Source: Clostridia bacterium
GTDB lineage: Bacteria > Bacillota > Clostridia > Peptostreptococcales > Anaerovoracaceae
Length of the DNA stretch: 64,000 nucleotides
NCBI GenBank assembly: GCA_902363595.1
Contig: CABJAP010000009.1
Span: 124,001-188,000 of the forward strand
Direction: 5' to 3'
How positions within the stretch are numbered: the first letter of the stretch is position 1; each line of letters begins with the position of its first letter. The notes under the pieces were generated by a model. The model was given only the letters and a program-made list of their open reading frames with translations, searched no databases and was not told where the DNA came from. The position numbers and the translations under genes are program-made. This document shows, in pieces, positions 1 to 7,772 of this stretch.

Positions 1-439
1 CCTTTCCACAGGCTTCCAGCGCAAGATCCCGGGTCTTTTTAGACGCATAGAGACGATAAAGGCGGGCCAGCTGAAAGCGCAGGTACTTGATGTCCAGGGG
101 ATATGGATCGCCGGCCGAGGAAGTATCACATATAAAATAGGCTTCATTTAGATGATCGAAAAAGTGTTTGTAATGGCTGCAGTCCATTTGGACCGTGAGG
201 ATCATACTGCTGGGATCATCAGAAGTGATCTTATGGGGATCTTTTTTATTAAAAATATGGACGTCCCCGTAGGAAAGCGCATAGGTTGCCGCTGAGTCGC
301 AGATTTTGACCGTACCGTTTAAAACGCAGATGATTTCCACATCGTCGTTATGAATGTGGAACGGATAGTAGGCGATGCTCTCCAGCTTTGCTTTTATGCG
401 GGCCGGCGTCCGATAGCCGATTTTTTCTATATATTCCAT
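1..439 (-). CDS. AraC-type regulator, N-terminal cupin part (truncated by window edge)
   Basis: The minus strand is open from an ATG at 439 to the window edge, giving 146 visible residues. The protein begins MEYIEKIGYRTPARIK and contains a cupin-like ligand-binding section (FHIHNDDVEIICVLNGTVKI, then LSYGDVHIFNKKDPHKI) typical of the N-terminal half of AraC-family activators. The DNA-binding half would lie outside the window and was not seen. A short AGGTAAAG sits before the start. It is divergent from the corrinoid methyltransferase operon that begins at 586, so a role as its substrate-responsive activator is the natural inference. It could also be another cupin-sensor protein. Confidence 0.75.
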   Translation of the reverse strand, partial: MEYIEKIGYRTPARIKAKLESIAYYPFHIHNDDVEIICVLNGTVKICDSAATYALSYGDVHIFNKKDPHKITSDDPSSMILTVQMDCSHYKHFFDHLNEAYFICDTSSAGDPYPLDIKYLRFQLARLYRLYASKKTRDLALEACGK

Positions 440-544
440 ATCTTTACCTGACCATTCTTGCCAAATCAATTTCTTACCCACAAAATATCATAATCATACC
501 CTTATGTCAATAAAATATGACCCCAATCAGCAGTAAGGGCCCGC

Positions 545-550
545 TATAAT
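545..550 (+). promoter_or_regulatory. Putative -10 box of the corrinoid methyltransferase operon
   Basis: A perfect TATAAT lies 36 bases before the first gene. No good -35 box is found at 17-18 bases upstream (CCCAAT is there). A strong -10 with a poor -35 fits an activator-dependent promoter, and the divergent AraC-like gene is the obvious candidate activator. This is inference from position. Confidence 0.45.
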
Positions 551-585
551 AAAGGCACTGAAGAATGAAGGAAGGATAAGAGAGG

Positions 586-1245
586 GTGGCAAAGATGGAT
601 GTTTATGAACAAATGAAAGAAGCTGTTTTGGACGGAGACGAGGAGGAAGCGGCAAGGCTGGCCCGGCAGGCTTTGGCAGAAGGGCTGGATCTGCAAAAGG
701 TGATGGATCTGGGATTTTTGGCAGGTATCCAGGAAGCCGGCCAGCTCTATGAAGACGAAGAATATTTTTTGCCCGATCTGGTCTGCTCTGCAGATGCCAT
801 GAAAACGGCGCTGGACCTTTTGGATGAAGCGCTTAAAAGCGGCACGGGGCATACGGCTGTCAAACCGGCCAAGGTGGCGCTGGCAACGGTACAGGGAGAT
901 GTCCATGATATTGGAAAGACGATCGTGGGAGCGATGATGACCGCATCGGGCTTTGAGGTATATGATCTGGGTACGGACATTGAAAACCAAAAGGTCATTG
1001 AACAGGTAGAGGAAATCAAGCCTGATATTTTAGGGCTGTCGGCGCTGCTGACATCCACCATGGAGGAACAGGGCGCGATTATTCGCCTGCTGGAAGAAAG
1101 GGGACTGCGCGGGGACGTGAAAGTCATTATCGGCGGCGCCCCTGTAAGCCAGGATTGGGCGGATCAGATTGGTGCCGACGGCTATTCGGATAATGCCGTG
1201 GCCGCAGTGAAATTGGCGGAACGATTATTGAATGAAAGGGGATAG
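586..1245 (+). CDS. Corrinoid (B12-binding) methyltransferase protein, MttC/MtbC-like
   Basis: This 219-residue protein should carry a cobamide cofactor and shuttle a methyl group between two methyltransferases. Residues 1-85 match the helical B12-binding cap (EEYFLPDLVCSADAMK), and the Rossmann-like B12 domain has the DxHxxG motif DVHDIG, with D105, H107 (lower axial cobalt ligand) and G110, followed by the SALLTSTM and IIGGAPVS segments. Length and order are those of MtbC/MttC/MtmC proteins. The start is either GTG at 586 or ATG at 595; both have purine-rich ribosome-binding sequences, so the choice is open. It is the first gene of a tight five-gene operon, two bases before the next start. 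Confidence 0.92.
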   Translation: MAKMDVYEQMKEAVLDGDEEEAARLARQALAEGLDLQKVMDLGFLAGIQEAGQLYEDEEYFLPDLVCSADAMKTALDLLDEALKSGTGHTAVKPAKVALATVQGDVHDIGKTIVGAMMTASGFEVYDLGTDIENQKVIEQVEEIKPDILGLSALLTSTMEEQGAIIRLLEERGLRGDVKVIIGGAPVSQDWADQIGADGYSDNAVAAVKLAERLLNERG

Positions 1246-1247
1246 TC

Positions 1248-2678
1248 ATGGAAATGCGAGGCTCCGTATTGAACGGGAGAGAAATAGAACGGATTCACGA
1301 TGACAGTATTCGTATTTTAGAAGAAGTGGGCGTCAAGGTGCCCAGCGAGCAGATTCTGACCCTGCTGGAGGCGGGCGGCGCTCAGGTGGACTGGGATGGG
1401 CAGATTGCCCGGATCAGCGGTCAAATGGTCGAAGAGGCGCTCAAGTCAGCGCCTGCCCAATTTACTTTGGGGGCGCGGAACCCTAAGTTTGATCTGGCGC
1501 TGCCTTCTGCGGATACCACGCTGAATATGGATGGCTGCGGATCAAACACCATTGATTTTCAAACTGGAAAGCGGCGGCTTGCCCTGCTGAGTGATTTGGA
1601 GGATGCGGCAAAAGTTTTTGACGCGATTCCATCGGCGTCGGTGCTCTGGTCCTGCGTCATGCCATCCGATGCGCCGTCAGGAGGAGCCGGCGTTATCAGC
1701 AGCGCCGTATCCATGCTGAATAGCGGCAAGCATTTACAGGATGAAATTCAAAGTATTCGGGAACTTCCTTATATCATCCAATTATGTAAGGCTTTTCTGG
1801 GGAGCGAAGAAGAAGTCATCCGCAGAAAAATTTATTCCGCTACCTATTGTACGGTGGCGCCCCTCTGCCATGACGGCGAGATGCTGGAAGGAACTGCAGC
1901 TCTGACCAAATACAAAGCGCCGGTGCTCTTGTATCCGATGCCGGCCTGTGGCAGTACGGGACCTGCCAGCCTTTATTCCAATGTGGCTTTAGCCAATGCG
2001 GAGAGTCTGAGTTCCCTGGTTATTTTCCAGCTCGCCGCGCCGGGCACGCCGCTGATTTATGGATCAGCCCTGGGAAGGATCAATATCAGGACCGGCACCT
2101 TTTTGGAAGGGGCGGCGGAAACGGAGCTGATGATGGCGGCCATGGTGCAGATGGGGAAACATTATAGGCTTCCGACAATCGCAGCCGGCTGTCTTTCGGA
2201 TGCCAATGAGCCGGGCATACAATCGGCTATGGAAAAAACGCTGACCACCCTGCCGCTGATCCTTGCTCAGGCCGACGTGATCCAGGGGATCGGTCTTTTG
2301 GAGAGCAGCATGACCCTTTCCCTGGAACAAATGCTGATTGATGAAGAAATCTTCAATCAGTGCAGGCGTATGGGGGCGGGCATCCAGGTTTGCGATGAAA
2401 AAAATTACTTTGAGGATATCGCGACCGTGGCTCAGGGCGGCCACTATTTGAAACAGAAAACCACTCGCAGAGCGTTTCGGTCCGATGAGTTTTATAACTC
2501 CAGGCTGATCATCAGCGATACATACGATACTTGGCTGAGCGGCGGCAGTAAATCCATCTTTGACAAGGCCCATCAACAGGTCCGTCAGATTTTAGATGCG
2601 GATCCCATCTCGCCGGTGGATAAAAATACGGAAAACGTTGTGCGGGAAATCATGGAAGAAGCCGGGGCAAAGCTGTGA
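1248..2678 (+). CDS. MttB-family (trimethylamine methyltransferase-like) corrinoid methyltransferase, non-pyrrolysine
   Basis: A 476-residue TIM-barrel-type methyltransferase of the MttB family, probably demethylating a methylated amine or quaternary amine onto the corrinoid protein encoded just before it. Family-typical segments are present (IHDDSIRILEEVGVKV near the start, NMDGCGSNTIDF, and the C-terminal QKTTRRAFRSDEF). The frame runs without an internal TAG, so it belongs to the non-pyrrolysine group. Characterised members of that group demethylate glycine betaine (MtgB), proline betaine (MtpB), carnitine (MtcB) or gamma-butyrobetaine (MtyB). The substrate here cannot be read from the sequence. 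The ATG lies two bases after the upstream stop. Confidence 0.92.
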   Translation: MEMRGSVLNGREIERIHDDSIRILEEVGVKVPSEQILTLLEAGGAQVDWDGQIARISGQMVEEALKSAPAQFTLGARNPKFDLALPSADTTLNMDGCGSNTIDFQTGKRRLALLSDLEDAAKVFDAIPSASVLWSCVMPSDAPSGGAGVISSAVSMLNSGKHLQDEIQSIRELPYIIQLCKAFLGSEEEVIRRKIYSATYCTVAPLCHDGEMLEGTAALTKYKAPVLLYPMPACGSTGPASLYSNVALANAESLSSLVIFQLAAPGTPLIYGSALGRINIRTGTFLEGAAETELMMAAMVQMGKHYRLPTIAAGCLSDANEPGIQSAMEKTLTTLPLILAQADVIQGIGLLESSMTLSLEQMLIDEEIFNQCRRMGAGIQVCDEKNYFEDIATVAQGGHYLKQKTTRRAFRSDEFYNSRLIISDTYDTWLSGGSKSIFDKAHQQVRQILDADPISPVDKNTENVVREIMEEAGAKL

Positions 2679-2703
2679 TAGATTGGAAGGAGAGGAAAAA
2701 CTT

Positions 2704-3711
2704 ATGAATATGAAGAAATGGATGGAACAGATCCAGGCTGAAAAAGTAAAGAAACCACTGCCGATTCTCGCCTTTCCATGTGTGCAGCTCATGGGCATCA
2801 CAGTAAAGCAGCTCATCGCGGACGGAAAGTTACAGGCCCAGGGAATGAAAGAGGTGGCCCAGCGGACCGATTCCCTGGCGGCGGTCAGTTTTATGGATCT
2901 TTCTCTGGAAGCGGAGGCCTTTGGAGCAGATATAAAGACTTCGGACATGGAGGTGCCGACTGTCATTGGAACGCTGATCAAAGATATGAAGGTGGCAGAA
3001 AAACTGGAAGTCCCATCCCTGGAAGCCGGCAGGATCGGACTTTGCCTGGAGGGGGTGAACAGGGCCAAGGCTTTGATCCAAGACCGGCCTGTTTTTGCGG
3101 GCATCATCGGGCCCTTCTCCCTGACCGGCCGCCTGGTGGATGTCAACCGAGCGTTTCTCTATTGCAAAAAACAGCCACAGCTGCTCCATACGGTGCTCAG
3201 GAAAGCAGCGGATTTTCTCATTGACTATGCCAATGCCTACAAGGCTGCGGGCGCCGACGGCATCGTAATGGCGGAACCGCTGGCCGGAATGCTTTCTCCC
3301 AAACTGGCCCAGGGTTTTTCCGAGCCCTATGTGAAGGAGATCGCAGGGGCGGTGAAGGACGATGATTTCCTAGTGATCTATCATAACTGTGGAAACGCTG
3401 CTTTGAAAATGGCCAGCTCCATTATGCGTATTGGCTGCGATGCTTATCATTTTGGCAATGCCATCGATATGGCGTCCATGCTGGAATTGTTTCCTGAGGA
3501 TACCCTCGTTATGGGCAATATCGATCCGGCCGGCCAGTTTACCAATGGAACGCCGGAATCGATGAGAGAGGCCGTTCTCGCGCTGATGGAAGGCTGCTCA
3601 AAGTACCCCAATTTCATTCCTTCATCGGGCTGCGATATACCGCCGGCTGCCAAATGGGAAAATATCGACGCCTTTTTCCAGGCGGTAAAAGATTATTATG
3701 AAGGGAACTAA
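2704..3711 (+). CDS. Uroporphyrinogen-decarboxylase-family methyltransferase (MtaA/MtbA-like)
   Basis: A 335-residue UroD-fold protein. It keeps the zinc-site pattern of corrinoid-dependent thiol methyltransferases: H227-N-C229 in the YHNCGN segment and C310 in SSGCDIPP. It therefore resembles MtaA/MtbA rather than heme-pathway HemE. In methanogens such enzymes move the methyl group from the corrinoid to coenzyme M; related bacterial proteins act as O-demethylases or pass methyls toward tetrahydrofolate. Here it may be the second methyltransferase or a second substrate-entry enzyme. An in-frame ATG exists upstream at 2596, but it lies inside the preceding gene. The start at 2704 has a GGAAGGAGAGG ribosome binding site at 2685-2695. 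Confidence 0.88.
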   Translation: MNMKKWMEQIQAEKVKKPLPILAFPCVQLMGITVKQLIADGKLQAQGMKEVAQRTDSLAAVSFMDLSLEAEAFGADIKTSDMEVPTVIGTLIKDMKVAEKLEVPSLEAGRIGLCLEGVNRAKALIQDRPVFAGIIGPFSLTGRLVDVNRAFLYCKKQPQLLHTVLRKAADFLIDYANAYKAAGADGIVMAEPLAGMLSPKLAQGFSEPYVKEIAGAVKDDDFLVIYHNCGNAALKMASSIMRIGCDAYHFGNAIDMASMLELFPEDTLVMGNIDPAGQFTNGTPESMREAVLALMEGCSKYPNFIPSSGCDIPPAAKWENIDAFFQAVKDYYEGN

Positions 3712-5110
3712 GGAGATGAATGGGTGTACTGGAATGTGCCGGACCTGCGGCAAATGTCTCGGGCGGGGGAATGACGATCGCAAGGCGGCGATGATGATTT
3801 TCCCTCCTGATCTGGCGCCGGATTTGAGGCAAAGGGGCCTGGGCGCGGCGATTGACATGGGGACCACGACCATTGCGGTGACTTTATGGGATTTGGGCGG
3901 GGCTTCGCTGCTAGCCGGCGGATCCTGCGCAAATCCGCAGATTGAATATGGGGCTGATGTGATTTCCAGAATCACCTTTTGCAGCCAACAGGATGGCGGC
4001 GCCCGGCTGCTGCGCCAGCGGATATTGGAAGGGATCAACGACAAACTCCGGGAGCTGTGCGCCAAGGCCGGACGCGGCAGCGAAGAAATCATCAGGGCTG
4101 CTGTATGCGGCAACACGACCATGTCTCATATCTTTGCCGGGTTTTCGCCGGTGCCGCTGGCAAAAGCGCCTTTTACGCCCCAATATGACGGTACGCTCAC
4201 CATGTACGGCCGGGAGTCGGGGCTGACGATCCATAAGAATGCAATGGTGAACATTTTGCCCAACCTTGGAGGTCACGTGGGCGGCGATATTACCGCCGGT
4301 CTTCTGGCTGTCCGTTTTATGGAGCAGAGGCAGCTCACCTTGTATATCGACATTGGAACCAACGGTGAGCTGGCGCTGACCGACGGCAGCACGGTCTGCG
4401 TTTGTTCCACTTCGGCTGGGCCGGCTCTTGAAGGAGCCGGCATAAAATGGGGGATGAAGGCGGGAGCAGGAGCCATTGAGCGGGTGAGAATAGAGAGCGG
4501 AACGGTGAAGGTGCAAACCATTGGCGGCGGACAGCCGACGGGTATCTGTGGTTCAGGCGTCATCGATGCGGTGGCGCAAATGCTCAGCAACGGCCTGCTC
4601 ACTGCAAGGGGAAGACTTGTTTCCAAGGAGGATGCGCTCCCGGATTTTCGAAGCAGAATAGAAGAGCAGGGGAAAAGCCGCAGCTTTGTTCTTTGTTTCA
4701 GAGAACAAGGAGCGCCCATTACCATTACCCAGGAAGATATCCGGCAGTTTCAGCTGGCAAAGGCGGCGATCCAGGCCGGAAGCCGCATGCTTCTTTCACA
4801 AATGGGGAAAGGCTGCCAGGATATTCATAAAATTTTGGTTGCCGGTGCTTTTGGCAGCCATATTGATATGAAGAATGCTCTCATTACCGGTATTTTGCCT
4901 GAGGCAGCGGAAGAAAAAATTGTTTTCATGGGCAATGCCGCGGGGGCAGGAACTGCCATGGCGCTGCTGTCGGCGGAAGAAATGGAAAAAGCAGAACGCA
5001 TGCCTTCCCGCATCCGGCAAATCGACCTGGCAGGGAAAAAAGCGTTTCAGAAGCTCTATCTGGCTTCAATGAATTTCTCATCCAAAGCAAGAGCAGGAGG
5101 GCTGGCATGA
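3698..5110 (+). CDS. RACo/RamA-like ASKHA reductive activator of corrinoid protein (DUF4445)
   Basis: A 470-residue member of the corrinoid-activation family, which uses ATP to return inactive Co(II) corrinoid to Co(I). ASKHA phosphate motifs are visible (AIDMGTTTIAVTLWDLGG near residue 50, later YIDIGTNGELALTD), as are GICGSGVIDAVA and the late VAGAFGSHID. The usual N-terminal 2Fe-2S ferredoxin domain of bacterial RACo is missing. Instead there is a short cysteine cluster C10-x3-C14-x2-C17-x2-C20 that could hold an iron-sulfur centre. The ATG at 3698 overlaps the end of the upstream gene by 14 bases; an in-frame ATG at 3716 is an alternative that keeps the cysteines. Confidence 0.85.
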   Translation: MKGTKEMNGCTGMCRTCGKCLGRGNDDRKAAMMIFPPDLAPDLRQRGLGAAIDMGTTTIAVTLWDLGGASLLAGGSCANPQIEYGADVISRITFCSQQDGGARLLRQRILEGINDKLRELCAKAGRGSEEIIRAAVCGNTTMSHIFAGFSPVPLAKAPFTPQYDGTLTMYGRESGLTIHKNAMVNILPNLGGHVGGDITAGLLAVRFMEQRQLTLYIDIGTNGELALTDGSTVCVCSTSAGPALEGAGIKWGMKAGAGAIERVRIESGTVKVQTIGGGQPTGICGSGVIDAVAQMLSNGLLTARGRLVSKEDALPDFRSRIEEQGKSRSFVLCFREQGAPITITQEDIRQFQLAKAAIQAGSRMLLSQMGKGCQDIHKILVAGAFGSHIDMKNALITGILPEAAEEKIVFMGNAAGAGTAMALLSAEEMEKAERMPSRIRQIDLAGKKAFQKLYLASMNFSSKARAGGLA

Positions 5111-5802
5111 TTAGAAAAATTCTTCATATGGATAAAGGCGACTGCTGCCTGCTGGCTAGGCAGATCTTTGAACAGCGGATGGGCCCTGCCGGAAAAGGCT
5201 CTTGTGTGAAAAGAAAGCGGCAGCGCGCCCTGCAGGCGGCGGCTTTTTTGGATGAGCAGGTGAGCCCCAAGGCTGCCTATGTGTTTTTTGACCAAAGTCA
5301 AGTGACTTTGACCAGATGCTGCGCCAGGCTGGGCGGAACGGGGATCAGCTGCAAAGCCTTTTCCCAGACGGAGCCGCAGACGATCAAAGGGGCATACATC
5401 TTTGTCCTTTCCATTGGGAACATCGATCTGTCCGGTGAAACGATGACGCAAAGAGTCTATGCGGACCTATGGGGGTCAGCCTATGTAGATGCGGCCAGAA
5501 TCCTGCTGCAGAAAGAGCTGGAGCAGCATTCCTTGCTCAGCGAATGTTTCGGGCCGGGATTTTTTGGCATGGAGATGGGGGAGATGAGGGCGATTGACGA
5601 AATCGTCCGCTTTGATTGTATCGACGCCAGGATTGAAAGCAGCGGCGCCATCCTTCCGCCCAAATCCAGCGCCGGACTTTATTTTTCAGTGACAGATGAG
5701 TATGAGCCTTTGGGGCAGCCGTGCAAAACATGCAAAGGAAACCATAGAGGATGTGAGTATTGCGGCCAAAGGGAGAAAGGCCTGCCATCCGCAAGCAAAT
5801 GA
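5107..5802 (+). CDS. MetH-activation-domain-like protein of corrinoid operon
   Basis: This 231-residue protein closes the corrinoid operon and overlaps the previous stop by ATGA. It resembles the vitamin-B12-dependent methionine synthase activation-like proteins often found next to MttB/MtbC genes: a mixed alpha/beta segment with AYIFVLSIGNID, then LWGSAYVDAARILLQKELEQ, and a GFFGMEMGEMRAIDEIV stretch. The C-terminus adds a cysteine-rich tail (CKTCKGNHRGCEYC), which could bind a metal or an iron-sulfur cluster. A role in cofactor reactivation or cofactor loading is inferred from the family and the operon. No catalytic residues are assigned. Confidence 0.7.
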   Translation: MIRKILHMDKGDCCLLARQIFEQRMGPAGKGSCVKRKRQRALQAAAFLDEQVSPKAAYVFFDQSQVTLTRCCARLGGTGISCKAFSQTEPQTIKGAYIFVLSIGNIDLSGETMTQRVYADLWGSAYVDAARILLQKELEQHSLLSECFGPGFFGMEMGEMRAIDEIVRFDCIDARIESSGAILPPKSSAGLYFSVTDEYEPLGQPCKTCKGNHRGCEYCGQREKGLPSASK

Positions 5803-5874
5803 CACCTATGATAGCGAGTGATACCAGGGCTAAAATCAATGCTTTATTGCCTCGCGTATCGATCTCTATAGGCA

Positions 5875-5905
5875 GGCGGCCAGGTCCGCCTGGCCGCCCT
5901 TCTCT
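5875..5905 (+). terminator. Terminator after the corrinoid operon
   Basis: A perfect ten-base-pair G/C stem (GGCGGCCAGG at 5875-5884, CCTGGCCGCC at 5889-5898) with loop TCCG is followed by a pyrimidine-rich CTTCTCTTG tract. It sits between the operon end and the convergent gene at 5917, so it may serve both strands, although the U-tract is only on the plus side. Confidence 0.7.
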
Positions 5906-5916
5906 TGTCCTCTGAA

Positions 5917-6423
5917 CTACCGTTTGGCACGGAAGGTAATTCGGCATGTGTCGGCGCCCTCTGCGATTTTGCTGTGAATGGTAAAATCAAAGCCGCATTC
6001 CTCTGCGATCCCCCGATCTCCGTCCATGGCAATATCGCAAAGATGTTCGATATCCTCCTGGCTGCAGCCCAGCTTTTGCCATGCGGCTACCAGCGGACAA
6101 TAGTGAAAATCCATGGAAATTTCATCTTTTTCCATTTTCAGCACTTCAGCCTCAAGGACTTTCTGCGTTTCTTCAGGAAGAAAAGGCTTGAAGAATTCCC
6201 GCAGATCTTCGTAATCCGGACAATTCTCCTTGATCTTGGATGTTCCATGATAATGCCCGCATTGGAAAATTCCTTTGCGTGCGAAATCATCCCAGGAGAG
6301 GCCGTTTTTCCTTGCTTCATTAAGTAAAAGATACATCCAGGCGGCCCGATGCTCGATGGCGCTTCTCAAAGCGGACGTTGTGGAATCGTGGTATTTTTTT
6401 GGACTGTTTTTAATGGTGGTCAT
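5917..6423 (-). CDS. L-2-amino-thiazoline-4-carboxylic acid hydrolase-like protein
   Basis: A 168-residue soluble protein matching the ATC-hydrolase family (ring-opening hydrolases known from bacterial L-cysteine production from 2-amino-thiazoline carboxylate). The conserved core is visible near residues 100-150: MDFHYCPLVAAWQKLG, then LCDIAMDGDRGIAEECG. A longer frame reaches 6438, but only through a TTG that overlaps the ribosome binding site; the ATG at 6423 has GAGGAGGG in front of it and is preferred. The gene is isolated, with no cysteine-metabolism neighbours. Many family members are annotated by similarity only, so the true substrate is unknown. Confidence 0.72.
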   Translation of the reverse strand: MTTIKNSPKKYHDSTTSALRSAIEHRAAWMYLLLNEARKNGLSWDDFARKGIFQCGHYHGTSKIKENCPDYEDLREFFKPFLPEETQKVLEAEVLKMEKDEISMDFHYCPLVAAWQKLGCSQEDIEHLCDIAMDGDRGIAEECGFDFTIHSKIAEGADTCRITFRAKR

Positions 6424-6549
6424 TTTATCCCTCCTCAATTATATAGGTTATAATTATCATAAACTTAGCCCTTTGGGCAGGGTCAACCCAATAGCCTGTG
6501 CTTTTTGGTTTACTGTAGTGAAAACGGAGTGTTTTGACCGAAATTAAAA

Positions 6550-6636
6550 TTAGTGCAATCCCTGGACGTTCAGATTCGTGAGCGGCTCCAGCCCCATCGC
6601 CACGCCAATAAAAAAATACATCTTCTGCAAAACCAT
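6550..6636 (-). pseudogene. Possible C-terminal remnant of a MATE-type transporter
   Basis: Read on the minus strand, an open frame of 28 codons starts with ATG at 6636 and ends with TAA at 6552-6550. It encodes VLQKMYFFIGVAMGLEPLTN followed by LNVQGLH. The FIGVAMGLEPL pattern resembles the segment of MATE family transporters normally written as GxxxGxQPL. No other part of such a gene is present, so if it is coding-derived it is a decayed fragment. It overlaps the -35 box of the plus-strand promoter. The similarity is short and may be chance. Confidence 0.3.
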
Positions 6637-6666
6637 TGACAATGCCCTAAAGGCAGAGTTTAATGT
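6636..6666 (+). promoter_or_regulatory. MerR-type promoter with long spacer and internal dyad
   Basis: A consensus -35 TTGACA (6636-6641) is followed by a 19-base spacer and TAATGT (6661-6666). The spacer contains the dyad TGCC-CTAAA-GGCA centred in it. An over-long spacer with a dyad between the -35 and -10 boxes is the classic arrangement for MerR-family autoregulated promoters, and the gene downstream begins with a MerR domain. The -10 match is only three of six. Confidence 0.5.
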
Positions 6667-6737
6667 TAGATATATTATGAGGACCTGAGGCAGATCACAA
6701 ATCAGCAGGTATGATTAAGAATTGAAAGGAAAACGCT

Positions 6738-7772
6738 ATGAATACCAGGAAAGTGTGCGACCAGCTGCATGTGACGCAAAAGATGCTGCGTGTGTATGAG
6801 GACCAGGGGCTGATTGCGCCTAAGCGAAAGGAAAACGCATATCGGGACTATTCCATCGAAGACCTGTTTCAGATCGAACTGATCGTTCGGCTGCGCAAGC
6901 TGGGGTTTTCCATCAAAGATATCAAGCGCATTTTCCAGCATAATAAGACGGAAGAAGACTACATAAATACGTTTTACATCCAGATCAAGGCCATTGAAAA
7001 CAAAATCAAGGAGCTGGAGGAAGCGAAGAACAGGCTTGCGAACACGGTAAACGAAGTTATCAACCGTGAGGACCTGGAGGATATTACAAAAATCATCTAC
7101 CAGGCGGCAGCCCCGGAAGAGAAGGAAAACGCTTATGAAGAAATGGTCAGACAATGGGATTTTGACCAGATGGCCATCAATTATGTGGAACGTTTTTTAA
7201 AAGAAGATGACCAATATCTGGCGGGCATCCAAAATGCCAGAACGTTGATCGAGCAGGAAGGCGGGGCAAAGCGGATTTTGGATGTGGGCTGCGGTACCTG
7301 CAATTTGTGGGAGACCATGGGGACCCGCTATCAGGTGACGGCGCTGGACAGCAGCCTGAACATGCTTATGGCAGCGCGGGAAAAAGTTCCCTGGGCTGTC
7401 TTTTGCCTGTCGGATATAACCAGGCTCAATCAGGAGGCTTTGGGTCAGTTTGATCTGGTGATTTCAACCTTCACCCTTCACCACATCGATAAGAACGGGC
7501 AGGAAGCGGCGTTGAAAAACATGATGCAGCTATGCAAGCCGTCCGGAAAAGTCGTGATTATCGAACGGTGCTTCCAAAATCACCAGCAGCGGCTTAAAGC
7601 AGAAGAATGGCTCAAAGAACAGGGACGCGATGAAGAACTGGCCATCCTGGAATCAGAATGGTATCTTTATTTGGATCAGGTCCAAGATTATATCCACTAT
7701 CTCAAATGCAAGATGGAAGTCAGTGAAATAAGAAAAAATGTGAGGCGGATCATTATTGAAAAAGAAGGATGA
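6738..7772 (+). CDS. MerR-family regulator fused to a SAM-dependent methyltransferase
   Basis: A 344-residue two-domain protein. Residues 1-70 form a MerR winged helix-turn-helix (TQKMLRVYEDQGLIAPKR, then FQIELIVRLRKLGFSIKDIK), followed by a coiled-coil-like helix to about residue 125. From about residue 175 a class I methyltransferase domain begins with the SAM motif ILDVGCGTCNLW, then VTALDSSLNMLMAA and FDLVISTFTLHHID. The methyltransferase domain thus takes the place of the usual MerR effector domain. The partner is the overlapping transporter gene, so the protein may sense or modify a small molecule that the transporter exports. That function is inference. Confidence 0.85.
   Translation: MNTRKVCDQLHVTQKMLRVYEDQGLIAPKRKENAYRDYSIEDLFQIELIVRLRKLGFSIKDIKRIFQHNKTEEDYINTFYIQIKAIENKIKELEEAKNRLANTVNEVINREDLEDITKIIYQAAAPEEKENAYEEMVRQWDFDQMAINYVERFLKEDDQYLAGIQNARTLIEQEGGAKRILDVGCGTCNLWETMGTRYQVTALDSSLNMLMAAREKVPWAVFCLSDITRLNQEALGQFDLVISTFTLHHIDKNGQEAALKNMMQLCKPSGKVVIIERCFQNHQQRLKAEEWLKEQGRDEELAILESEWYLYLDQVQDYIHYLKCKMEVSEIRKNVRRIIIEKEG

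Larger units (their letters stand above)
6424..6737. other. Intergenic region with regulatory sites and a gene remnant
   Basis: This stretch holds the leader of the minus-strand hydrolase gene (AT-rich with a TATATAATT-type box near 6440-6460), a short minus-strand coding remnant (6550-6636) and the promoter of the MerR-fusion gene. An imperfect dyad TTGGG...CCCAA lies at about 6473-6491. Nothing else was recognised. Confidence 0.5.

Noticed and set aside
1248..2678. Pyrrolysine-containing trimethylamine methyltransferase
   Set aside because: The gene is read through without an in-frame TAG, so it is a non-pyrrolysine homologue.
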